Part shown: one piece after another, positions 6,983 to 14,610 of the stretch
Layout: each line of letters starts with the position of its first letter
How positions within the stretch are numbered: the first letter of the stretch is position 1
Assembly: GCA_041855735.1 (NCBI GenBank)
Contig: JBHAEV010000018.1
Coordinates: 1 to 15,352 of the forward strand
From: CALALP01 sp041855735
GTDB taxonomy: Bacteria; Bacillota; Clostridia; Lachnospirales; Lachnospiraceae
Direction of reading: 5' to 3'
Length of the DNA: 15,352 nt
Notes under the pieces: model-generated
What the model was told of the DNA's origin: nothing
Databases searched by the model: none
Seen by the model: only the letters and a program-made list of their open reading frames with translations
Program-made: the position numbers and the translations under genes

Positions 6983-8545
6983 ATGAAGCTGAAGGATTTG
7001 TTGAATTTTCAATATGAACTTGTTCAGGGAGATATCGATGTCGAAGTCGGCGAAGTGGTGTACAATTCCAAAAATGTGACAAAGAATTGTCTGTTCGTCG
7101 CAATGAAGGGAGCGAGATTCGATGCACATGATGTGCTGTCGGAGGTTGCAAGCAACGAAGCGGGGGCGATCGTCATCGAGCATGAGTGCGATCTGCCGCC
7201 GAATGTGACGGTCATCAAGGTGGAGAATGCCAGAAAGGCATTGGCATTGCTGGCTGCAAACCATTTCGGCAATCCGATCAAGAAGATGACAAGCATTGCG
7301 ATCACCGGTACCAAGGGAAAGACCACGACGGCGCATATGGTGAAAACCATTCTGGAGGCGGACAAAAAAAAGGTCGGAATCATCGGTACGAACGGAATTG
7401 TAATCGGCGATCGAAAAATTCCGTCCGTCAACACCACACCGGAATCCTTTGAATTGCACCGCATTTTTCACGAGATGGTCAATGCCGGCTGCGATGCGGT
7501 TGTGATGGAAGCTTCCAGCCAGGGGGTAAAAATGTTTCGAACCTACGGCATTTTGTTTGACTTCGGGATATTCACCAATATTTCACCGGATCACATCGGA
7601 CCGAATGAACATGAGAGCATGGAAGAGTATCTGCAGTGCAAGGCGGATTTGTTCCTGCAGTGCAGGAGGATTTTGCTCAACGGCGACGATGAGGCAAGTG
7701 CATTCATCCGGGAGAATCTGAAGAAGCACGGCGGATACAACAAAGACGAAATTGTTGAAAACAGCGAAATTCGCAGGGAAGAAAGCATGACAAAATCGTC
7801 CCGGATCCCATCGGAACTGTTTACCTTCGGAACCTTACCTTCCTGCGATTATCGTTTCAAAGATGTCGCATTCCATTCGAGTCCGGATTATATGGGAATC
7901 CGGTTTTCGGTCGAGGGGGCGAAGAAGCTTCTTGTGGACGCGGCGATTCCGGGGCATTTCAATGCGTACAATGCACTGGCGGCAGTGGCGGTTTGCGACT
8001 TGCTCGGTACATCGGAAGAGATTTTGTCAAACGCATTGACCGGGATTCATGTGGACGGCAGGATGGAGATTGCCCATGTATCGAATGATATCACGGTAAT
8101 CGTGGACTATGCGCACAATGCCGTAAGTATGGAAGTGCTTCTGGATACCCTGCGGGATTATCAGCCGAAGCGTCTGGTGATCGTATTCGGCTGCGGCGGA
8201 AACCGTGCCAAAGAGCGAAGATATTCAATGGGAGAAATTGCCGGAAAGAAAGCGGATCTGTCCATTTTGACGGCGGACAATTCCCGCTTTGAAAAGGTCG
8301 AGGACATCATCCGTGACATCAAGGAACACCTGATACCGACCGGCGGAGCATATATGGAGATACCGGACCGAAAAGAAGCGATTTATTATGCGATTTCGCA
8401 GGCAAAACCCGGGGACTTGATCGCCATCATCGGAAAGGGACACGAGGACTATCAGGAGGTCAACGGAGTCCGCACACATTTTCTGGATCGGGAAGTGGTG
8501 CAGGAAGCCGTAAAAAGTCTTTCCGGAGACGGAAAATGCTTATGA
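6983..8545 (+). CDS. murE: UDP-MurNAc-tripeptide synthetase (MurE)
   Basis: This cytoplasmic Mur ligase adds the third amino acid (meso-diaminopimelate or a diamino acid such as L-Lys) to UDP-MurNAc-L-Ala-D-Glu. The product is 520 residues in the three-domain Mur fold. The ATP P-loop ITGTKGKTT is at 107-115, followed by NTTPES and MEASSQG. K220 in YLQCKADLF corresponds to the carbamylated Lys of the family. The C-terminal domain contains DYAHN and GCGGNRAKERR. The third-residue specificity motif, DNPR in E. coli and other mDAP enzymes, reads DNSR here (432-435): the Arg that binds mDAP is kept but Pro is replaced. I therefore favour mDAP without certainty. AGGAG at 6971-6975 is 7 nt before the ATG. 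murF follows after 21 nt, so the two ligases are coupled. Confidence 0.95.
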   Translation: MKLKDLLNFQYELVQGDIDVEVGEVVYNSKNVTKNCLFVAMKGARFDAHDVLSEVASNEAGAIVIEHECDLPPNVTVIKVENARKALALLAANHFGNPIKKMTSIAITGTKGKTTTAHMVKTILEADKKKVGIIGTNGIVIGDRKIPSVNTTPESFELHRIFHEMVNAGCDAVVMEASSQGVKMFRTYGILFDFGIFTNISPDHIGPNEHESMEEYLQCKADLFLQCRRILLNGDDEASAFIRENLKKHGGYNKDEIVENSEIRREESMTKSSRIPSELFTFGTLPSCDYRFKDVAFHSSPDYMGIRFSVEGAKKLLVDAAIPGHFNAYNALAAVAVCDLLGTSEEILSNALTGIHVDGRMEIAHVSNDITVIVDYAHNAVSMEVLLDTLRDYQPKRLVIVFGCGGNRAKERRYSMGEIAGKKADLSILTADNSRFEKVEDIIRDIKEHLIPTGGAYMEIPDRKEAIYYAISQAKPGDLIAIIGKGHEDYQEVNGVRTHFLDREVVQEAVKSLSGDGKCL

Positions 8546-8566
8546 TTTCGATAAAGGAGATGAAAA

Positions 8567-9946
8567 ATGCGTGAATTCAGTATACGGGAAATTCTGGACA
8601 TTACGGGCGGAAGCCTGCTGTGCGGCGATGTGGACATGCATGAGAAGATTCGCTATATTGAAACGGATTCCCGAAAAGTAAAACCGGGTGCGCTCTTTGT
8701 CGCCATTGTCGGCGCGCGCAGCGATGCCCATGACTTTTTGGACTCCGTTTTTGAGTCGGGTGCCGTTGCAGCCCTGGTTTCCAGACCGGATTTGAAGCAT
8801 ATTCCCGGCAAGGCGTGCATTCTTGTCGGGAATACGGTTTTTGCGGCACAAAAACTCGCGCAGGTGTACCGGGATGAGCTGAATATTCCGTTCGTGGGAA
8901 TTACCGGAAGTGTGGGTAAGACGACAACCAGAGAGATGGTGGCTGCCGCACTCTCTACCCGAATGCGCACATTTAAAACCAAGGCGAATCTCAATTCGCA
9001 GATCGGTGTTCCGAAAACGATTCTGGAAATTGACAAAGAAGATGAAATCGCCGTAATGGAACTGGGAATCAGTGAAGCCGGGGAGATGAGCCGCATTTCG
9101 AATTTGGTGCGTCCGCAGGTGGCGATCGTTACAAATATCGGAATTGCCCATATTGAAAATCTCGGCACCAGAGAGAAGATTCGGGATGAAAAATTCCACA
9201 TACAGGATGCGATGCCAGAGGGCGGCATTCTGATTCTGAACAAGGACGATGATTTACTGGCAAAGTCGCTGCCCTACCAAAAGATTGCGCTGCAAACCTA
9301 TGGAGGACAGGACTCGGACGCATATGCGACGAATGTGCATTTGGTGCGGGGCTGCCCGAAGTTTCTGGCGCATATCATGGGAGAAACGGTGGAGGTACAG
9401 CTTGGCGTGTACGGAAAGCATCAGATTTCCAACGCATTGGCGGCTTTGCTGACGGCAAAGAATTTCGGAGCGGATTTAAAAAAGGCGGCGGATGCGCTTT
9501 CAAAGTTTCGCGGATTTGCGCATCGACAGCAGATCTTTGAAATCGACGGATTCGTTCTGATTGATGACAGCTATAACGCGTCCCCGCCGTCGATGAAAGC
9601 CGCCATTGATATCCTGAGTGATATCCCTGTCGACCGCAGAGTGGCGATTTTTGCCGATATGCGGGAACTGGGCGATGAGGAAGTAAAACTGCACCGGGAA
9701 ATCGGGGAATATCTGGCAGCAAAGGGAAACATTCAGGAACTTCGTCATGTCGGAAAACTGTCAAAAGAAATCAAAGACGCATTTCAAAAACATCAGCCGG
9801 ATGCAAGCACACTGGAATTTGAAAATGTGCAGCAGCTGAAGGATTATACTCTGGAACATCTCATGCCCGGATGCGCGTACCTGTTAAAAGGGGCGAACAG
9901 TTTTCGGCTGATGGATGTCGCGGATGCGATGAGGAAGGGGCAATGA
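8567..9946 (+). CDS. murF: UDP-MurNAc-tripeptide--D-Ala-D-Ala ligase (MurF)
   Basis: This enzyme performs the last cytoplasmic step of peptidoglycan precursor synthesis, attaching D-Ala-D-Ala to the UDP-MurNAc-tripeptide made by MurE. The product is 459 residues, normal for the family. The P-loop GITGSVGKTT is at 111-120, followed by NLNSQIGVP (141-149). TNIGIAHIENLG is near 189-200. In the C-terminal domain HRQQIFEIDG precedes DDSYNASP (333-340), which is characteristic of MurF rather than MurE or MurC. AAAGGAG at 8553-8559 is 7 nt before the ATG. Its TGA overlaps the priA ATG (ATGA at 9943-9946), so the wall-synthesis pair is translationally joined to a replication gene. The classical mraY-murD partners are not in the window. 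Confidence 0.96.
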   Translation: MREFSIREILDITGGSLLCGDVDMHEKIRYIETDSRKVKPGALFVAIVGARSDAHDFLDSVFESGAVAALVSRPDLKHIPGKACILVGNTVFAAQKLAQVYRDELNIPFVGITGSVGKTTTREMVAAALSTRMRTFKTKANLNSQIGVPKTILEIDKEDEIAVMELGISEAGEMSRISNLVRPQVAIVTNIGIAHIENLGTREKIRDEKFHIQDAMPEGGILILNKDDDLLAKSLPYQKIALQTYGGQDSDAYATNVHLVRGCPKFLAHIMGETVEVQLGVYGKHQISNALAALLTAKNFGADLKKAADALSKFRGFAHRQQIFEIDGFVLIDDSYNASPPSMKAAIDILSDIPVDRRVAIFADMRELGDEEVKLHREIGEYLAAKGNIQELRHVGKLSKEIKDAFQKHQPDASTLEFENVQQLKDYTLEHLMPGCAYLLKGANSFRLMDVADAMRKGQ

Positions 9947-12180
9947 GATTTGCCGAAGTCATCATTGACATCAATCATACCGAAGTGGACCGTGTTTTCA
10001 CCTATCGAATCCCGGAGGAACTGTCCGGCAGGCTTCGGGTGGGAATGCCGGTGAATGTGTTTTTCGGCAATGCCAGAGCGAAACGACTTGCCTATATCAC
10101 GGCATTGAAGGAGAGCTGCGATTTTCCGGAGGAAAAAATCAAGGTCATCGACTCGATCAACACCGATGCGGTGAGTACCGAGCAGCAGCTGGTTGAGCTG
10201 GCGATCTGGATGCATGAACACTATGGATGTACCTTGCGAAAGGCATTGATGACGGTCATGCCGGTCAAGAACAAGATGGCGCAGGTATTTGAGAAAACGA
10301 TTGTACTTTCCGCGAATTTATCGGACGATGATGTTTTTCTGCAAAAGGTCGAAGAGCTCGGGAAAAAGAGAAGAACGGCATGGGTTCGCCTTTTGAAGGA
10401 ATTGAAACGACGGAAGATCATGCTTTGGAAAGACATTGTCAAAGAACTCGGCATACCGGCTTCGACCGTCACTAAAATGCAGGAAGACGGACTGATTACC
10501 CTGGATGCGAAAGTGGTGCATCGCGGCAATGTTTCCGAAAAACAAGGGACTGCGAAAAAAAATCTGAACGCGGAACAAATGGCGGCGGTGGCACGATTTG
10601 CCGGGGACTATGACAATAAAAAATACTTCACCTACCTGCTCCACGGAATCACGGGCAGCGGCAAAACGGAAGTGTTTATCGAGATGACAAGAAAGGTGCT
10701 GGAGAGCGGACGTCAGGTCATCGTGCTGGTACCGGAGATTTCCTTGACCTATCAAACGGTGCGAAGACTGGTCAACCGTTTCGGCGACCGTGTGGCAATC
10801 GTTAATTCCAAGCTCAGCCGGGGGGAGAGATTCGATCAGTTTTTGCGGGCAACCAGCCATCAGGCGGACATCATGATCGGTCCGAGGTCCGCGCTGTTTA
10901 CCCCATTTGACGATGTAGGGCTGATCATCATCGACGAAGAGCATGACGGGGCATATAAAAACGACAATATTCCAAAGTTTCATACCAGGGATGTGGCAAT
11001 CAAAAGAGCAAAGATTTCCGGCGCCAGCGTGGTGCTTGCGAGCGCCACGCCGAGTGTCGGCAGTTACAAAAAAGCGCAAAGCGGTGAGTTCCGGCTGCTG
11101 GAACTGAAGAACAGAGCGGTTGCCGGAGCGATTTTGCCCAAAGCCCATATTGTGGATATGCGGGAAGAACTGAAATCGGGAAACCGCAGTATTTTCAGCC
11201 GGACACTGCATGAATTGATTGCGATGCGTCTGGAAAAAAAAGAGCAGATCATGCTGTTTATGAATCGACGCGGCTTCAGTCATTTTATCTCTTGCAGAAG
11301 TTGCGGAGAAGTTATAAAATGTCCTCATTGTGATGTCAGCCTGACCTTACACAAGGACAGAAGGCTGTATTGTCACTACTGCGGCTACCATCATGACATG
11401 CCGGTGCAATGCCCGTCCTGCAAGTCGGGCTATATCGCGGCATTCGGTGTCGGTACGCAGAAGCTGGAGATGCTGACAAAGGAGGAATTTCGGCAGGCAA
11501 AGGTTCTGCGTCTGGATTTGGACACATCCGCCGGAAAACATGCGGGGCGGGAGATATTGACCGCATTTGCCGCAAAAGAGGCGGACATTCTGATCGGAAC
11601 GCAGATGATTGTCAAAGGACATGATTTTCCCGGGGTCAGTCTGGTGGGAGTGATGGCGGCGGACACATCCTTGTATGTGCCGGATTATGCGGCGACGGAG
11701 CGAACCTTTCAGCTTTTGACGCAGGCTGCGGGAAGGGCGGGCAGATCCGGGCTTTCGGGAGATGTGGTGATTCAGACCTATTCGCCGGAGCATTATGCCA
11801 TCGTAAATTCCGCGACACAGAATTACAGACGTTTTTATGAGAGAGAAAGCCAATACCGGGAACTGGCGAAATATCCGCCGTATATCAGCTTCATGTCGGT
11901 TTTGCTGTCGTCTGCGGATGAAGAGCTGTTGATCCGGGCGACCGGAATTTATATTGAAAAGGTACGAAAATATTATCAGACCGGACTGGTTTATATTGCT
12001 CCGGTGAATGCGATTATTTATAAAATCAAGGATTATTACCGAAAGCAGGTGTTTTTAAAACACCCGGATTATGATATATTGTTACAAATCAAGAAAAACA
12101 TTGAACAGGATTTGCTGGAAGATTCGAATATGATGCAAATATTTCGAAAAATAAGTATAATCTATGATATGGAAGGATAG
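9943..12180 (+). CDS. priA: Primosomal replication restart helicase PriA
   Basis: PriA recognises stalled or repaired forks and reloads the replisome through a 3'-5' superfamily 2 helicase. The product is 745 residues. The N-terminal DNA-binding domain opens with RFAEVIIDI. Walker A GITGSGKT is at 235-242 and the DEAH-box motif DEEH at 331-334. Eight Cys in four CxxC pairs (C451/C454, C460/C463, C477/C480, C490/C493) form the two-zinc insertion. Helicase motifs IGTQMIVKGHDFPGV and QAAGRAGRSG follow. The open frame extends upstream into murF (ATG 9871), but I chose 9943: it matches the family N-terminus, has AGGAAGGGG just upstream, and forms the ATGA overlap with murF. def follows after 9 nt, as in many Firmicutes. 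Confidence 0.97.
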   Translation: MRFAEVIIDINHTEVDRVFTYRIPEELSGRLRVGMPVNVFFGNARAKRLAYITALKESCDFPEEKIKVIDSINTDAVSTEQQLVELAIWMHEHYGCTLRKALMTVMPVKNKMAQVFEKTIVLSANLSDDDVFLQKVEELGKKRRTAWVRLLKELKRRKIMLWKDIVKELGIPASTVTKMQEDGLITLDAKVVHRGNVSEKQGTAKKNLNAEQMAAVARFAGDYDNKKYFTYLLHGITGSGKTEVFIEMTRKVLESGRQVIVLVPEISLTYQTVRRLVNRFGDRVAIVNSKLSRGERFDQFLRATSHQADIMIGPRSALFTPFDDVGLIIIDEEHDGAYKNDNIPKFHTRDVAIKRAKISGASVVLASATPSVGSYKKAQSGEFRLLELKNRAVAGAILPKAHIVDMREELKSGNRSIFSRTLHELIAMRLEKKEQIMLFMNRRGFSHFISCRSCGEVIKCPHCDVSLTLHKDRRLYCHYCGYHHDMPVQCPSCKSGYIAAFGVGTQKLEMLTKEEFRQAKVLRLDLDTSAGKHAGREILTAFAAKEADILIGTQMIVKGHDFPGVSLVGVMAADTSLYVPDYAATERTFQLLTQAAGRAGRSGLSGDVVIQTYSPEHYAIVNSATQNYRRFYERESQYRELAKYPPYISFMSVLLSSADEELLIRATGIYIEKVRKYYQTGLVYIAPVNAIIYKIKDYYRKQVFLKHPDYDILLQIKKNIEQDLLEDSNMMQIFRKISIIYDMEG
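12133..12161 (+). promoter_or_regulatory. Possible internal promoter before def (inside priA 3' end)
   Basis: A perfect TATAAT lies at 12156-12161, 28 nt upstream of the def ATG and within the last codons of priA. The hexamer 17 nt upstream, ATGCAA (12133-12138), matches the -35 consensus at only 3 of 6 positions and there is no TGn extension. The local sequence is AT-rich, so the -10 match could be chance. Confidence 0.25.
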
Positions 12181-12189
12181 GAGAAGGGC

Positions 12190-12675
12190 ATGGCAATCAG
12201 AGAATTGCGTTTGGACAGTGATGAAATCATGAGAAAACGATCCAAACCCGTAAAAGAAATGACACAAAGGATCGACGAACTGGTCGGGGATATGATCGAA
12301 ACCATGAGGGAGCAGAACGGAGTGGGACTGGCTGCGGTGCAGGTCGGGGTGCTGAAACGGATCTTCGTGGTGGAGGTGGAGGAAAACAATCCGCTGGTAT
12401 TCATCAATCCGGAAATTCTGGAAGTGGAGGGCGAGCAGGTCGGCTATGAGGGATGTCTGAGCGTTCCCGGAAAAACCGGCGTGGTGCGCCGTCCGAATCA
12501 GGTGAAAGTCCGGGCATCGGATCTTCAGATGAAAGAATTTGAACTGACCGGTGAGGGACTGCTGGCAAGAGCCATATTGCATGAGAACGATCATCTCAAC
12601 GGAATCCTCTACACCGATCTGGTGGAGGGCGAACTTCTGGATGTCGATGAAGCGGAGCAAGAGGCACAAGAATAA
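12190..12675 (+). CDS. def: Peptide deformylase
   Basis: This iron- or zinc-dependent enzyme removes the formyl group from the N-terminal fMet of nascent proteins at the ribosome. The product is 161 residues, at the short end of the normal family range. All three motifs are intact: GVGLAAVQ (44-51, with the oxyanion Gln51), EGCLS (87-91, metal ligand Cys89) and HENDH (131-135, two His ligands and catalytic Glu132). The C-terminus is a short acidic tail (EAEQEAQE). AGGAG at 12179-12183, overlapping the priA stop, is 6 nt before the ATG. The gene usually next to it, fmt (methionyl-tRNA formyltransferase), is missing; a hairpin repeat begins at the def stop codon instead. Confidence 0.97.
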   Translation: MAIRELRLDSDEIMRKRSKPVKEMTQRIDELVGDMIETMREQNGVGLAAVQVGVLKRIFVVEVEENNPLVFINPEILEVEGEQVGYEGCLSVPGKTGVVRRPNQVKVRASDLQMKEFELTGEGLLARAILHENDHLNGILYTDLVEGELLDVDEAEQEAQE

Positions 12676-12806
12676 AAACGCCGGCGACAGCGGCGAAAAG
12701 CAAACGATAAAACGCCGACGACAACGGCGAAAATCAAACTATAAAACGCCGGCGACAGCGGCGAAAAGCAAACAAAGAAACGCCGACGACAACGGCGAAT
12801 AAAGGG
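12675..12806. repeat. Four-copy 34-nt tandem repeat of GC hairpins (def-rlmN spacer)
   Basis: Units start at 12675, 12709, 12743 and 12777, a constant 34-nt period; the last is truncated. Each contains CGCCG, a 7-nt loop and CGGCG (a 5-bp stem), separated by A-rich linkers such as AAAAGCAAAC. Two unit types alternate: units 1 and 3 have loop GCGACAG, units 2 and 4 have loop ACGACAA, so the true repeat is a duplicated 68-nt A-B pair. The period is not a multiple of three and there is no convincing ORF. On the minus strand each hairpin is followed by four or more T. The last hairpin (12781-12797) ends about 10 nt before the rlmN ATG. Confidence 0.92.
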
Positions 12807-12807
12807 C

Positions 12808-13854
12808 ATGAAAGAAAAAACGGATATCAAAAGCTTAAGCATGGCGCAACTGGAAGAATATGTTCGAACTATCGGAGAACCGAAATTTCGGGCAAAACAA
12901 ATCTATGAATGGCTGCACAGGCATCTTGTACGAAGCTTTGACGAGATGACAAATCTGAGCCTTTCCCTTCGCGAAACATTGAAACAAGAATGCCGCCTTG
13001 TGAATCTGGAACAGGCGGATGTGAGAATTTCAAAGATTGACGGGACAAGGAAATATCTGTTTGCACTGCCGGACGGCAATATCGTGGAAAGCGTGCTGAT
13101 GAAGTACGAACACGGCAACAGCGTCTGTGTTTCCTGCCAGGTGGGATGTCGCATGGGATGTACATTTTGCGCATCCACCCTGGACGGATTGGTTCGAAAC
13201 CTGAGCACTTCGGAAATGCTGGAGCAGGTCTATCTGATACAGAAATTGTCCGGCGAACGCGTTTCCAACATTGTCTGTATGGGAGCGGGAGAGCCGATGG
13301 ACAATTACGACAATGTGGTGCGTTTCCTGCGTATGGTAAGTTCGGAAAACGGACTGAACATCAGTCAGAGAAATATCACGGTGTCCACCTGCGGCATTGT
13401 ACCGAAGATGAAAAAACTGGCGGATGAAAATTTGCAGATCACACTGGCATTGTCCCTGCATGCGCCGAAGGACGAAATGCGAAAAAGACTGATGCCGATT
13501 GCAAAAACGTATTCCGTCGATGAAGTGCTGGATGCCTGCGACTACTATTTTCGTCGTACCGGCAGGCGCGTCAGTCTGGAATACAGTCTGGTAAAGGGCG
13601 AAAATGACAATGCCGCGGAGGCGATGGAGCTGATTCGGCGTATTCGAGGGATGAATGTCCATGTCAATCTGATTCCGGTCAATCCGATCAAAGAGAGGGA
13701 TTATCGGCAATCGACACAAGAGGCGGTACAGGATTTCAAACGAATTCTGGAAAAGCACCGCATTCAGGTGACGATTCGCAGGGAGATGGGCAGAGATATT
13801 GAAGGGGCATGCGGACAGCTGCGCAGGCATTTCCTGAAAAAGGAAGAGAAGTAA
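12808..13854 (+). CDS. rlmN: Dual-specificity 23S rRNA/tRNA A2503/A37 methyltransferase RlmN
   Basis: This radical-SAM enzyme methylates C2 of A2503 in 23S rRNA and of A37 in some tRNAs. The product is 348 residues. The [4Fe-4S] ligands are C114, C118 and C121 (CRMGCTFC). C335 in GACGQLR is the methyl-carrying Cys, and C107 aligns with the second conserved Cys of E. coli RlmN (C118). GAGEPMDNYDNV is the SAM-binding segment. The N-terminus GEPKFRAKQIYEWLH is typical of the family and supports ATG 12808. Its ribosome binding site is poor: only AAAGGG almost touching the ATG, immediately after the last repeat hairpin. ATG 12841 has no better site and would trim the N-terminus. A Cfr-type resistance enzyme is unlikely given the close match to housekeeping RlmN motifs. 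Confidence 0.95.
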   Translation: MKEKTDIKSLSMAQLEEYVRTIGEPKFRAKQIYEWLHRHLVRSFDEMTNLSLSLRETLKQECRLVNLEQADVRISKIDGTRKYLFALPDGNIVESVLMKYEHGNSVCVSCQVGCRMGCTFCASTLDGLVRNLSTSEMLEQVYLIQKLSGERVSNIVCMGAGEPMDNYDNVVRFLRMVSSENGLNISQRNITVSTCGIVPKMKKLADENLQITLALSLHAPKDEMRKRLMPIAKTYSVDEVLDACDYYFRRTGRRVSLEYSLVKGENDNAAEAMELIRRIRGMNVHVNLIPVNPIKERDYRQSTQEAVQDFKRILEKHRIQVTIRREMGRDIEGACGQLRRHFLKKEEK

Positions 13855-13869
13855 AACGGGAGAAAGAAA

Positions 13870-14610
13870 ATGCGATCATATGGTTTAACCGATACCGGTG
13901 TGTCGAGAGAATTTAATCAGGATGTTATCTATGTATCCAATACCAAAATCGGTCCGCTTCCGAATGTGTTCCTGGTTGCGGACGGTATGGGTGGAGAGAA
14001 AGCGGGAGATATTGCCTCGAAATATACCGTCGGGATGCTGTTGGAGTATTTGAAACAGACCAAAGAAGAACCGATTGAAGCCGTCAACAGCGCGATTCAT
14101 TATGCCAATCACAAGGTGTTTCGACTTGCCAAAAGCAGGGAAGCCTATACGGGAATGGGGAGCACCTGCGTTGTGGCGAGCGTAATCGGCAATCAGCTTC
14201 TGCTTGCGAATGTCGGCGACAGCCGTGCCTATTTGATCGAGGATACGGAAATCAATCAGATCACCAAGGATCACTCCTATGTGGAGGAGATGGTGGAACA
14301 GGGACGGATCGAAGTCGGCAGTGACGAGTACAAAAAAAAGAAGTCATGGATCACCCGCGCAATCGGTGCGACCGCACAGGTTCAGGTGGACTTCTTTTTG
14401 TTCGATCTTCCGAAAAATGCCACGATTCTGTTGTGCTCGGACGGACTTACCGGGATGTTGAACAATGACGAGATCTATTATATCGTGAAGAGGAGCAATA
14501 CATTAAAAGAAGCCGGAGCAAGCCTTGTGGATATGGCGAACAAAAGAGGCGGTAAGGACAATATCTCCGTAATCTTAATATCTGAAGTAGGAGGTGTAAG
14601 GAAGCGATGA
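13870..14610 (+). CDS. prpC: PP2C-type Ser/Thr protein phosphatase (PrpC/Stp)
   Basis: This cytoplasmic, Mn/Mg-dependent phosphatase reverses phosphorylation by the PrkC-type kinase encoded next to it. The product is 246 residues, the usual size. PP2C motifs are complete: SREFNQD (12-18), VADGMGG with D38 and G39, GSTCV (97-101), NVGDSRAYLI (114-123), SDGLTGML with D191, and GGKDN with D230 and N231. The gene starts 15 nt after rlmN behind a GGGAGA ribosome binding site, and its TGA overlaps the kinase ATG (ATGA at 14607-14610). Enzyme and kinase are therefore co-translated, as in Bacillus prpC-prkC. A run of eight A (14332-14339) encodes the KKKK patch and leaves the frame intact. Confidence 0.96.
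   Translation: MRSYGLTDTGVSREFNQDVIYVSNTKIGPLPNVFLVADGMGGEKAGDIASKYTVGMLLEYLKQTKEEPIEAVNSAIHYANHKVFRLAKSREAYTGMGSTCVVASVIGNQLLLANVGDSRAYLIEDTEINQITKDHSYVEEMVEQGRIEVGSDEYKKKKSWITRAIGATAQVQVDFFLFDLPKNATILLCSDGLTGMLNNDEIYYIVKRSNTLKEAGASLVDMANKRGGKDNISVILISEVGGVRKR

Noticed and set aside
7364..7371. Runs of eight A in murE, priA (10555-10562) and prpC (14332-14339) as possible frameshift sites
   Set aside because: All three frames continue intact through conserved motifs, and Lys codon runs are common in such genomes.
9871..9942. Upstream ATG 9871 as priA start
   Set aside because: It lies inside the conserved 3' end of murF, and the 24 extra residues do not resemble PriA; ATG 9943 matches the family start and the ATGA coupling.
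12675..12806. 34-nt repeat considered as a CRISPR array or as a repetitive peptide gene
   Set aside because: There are no variable spacers between units, and a 34-nt period shifts frame each copy, so neither reading holds.
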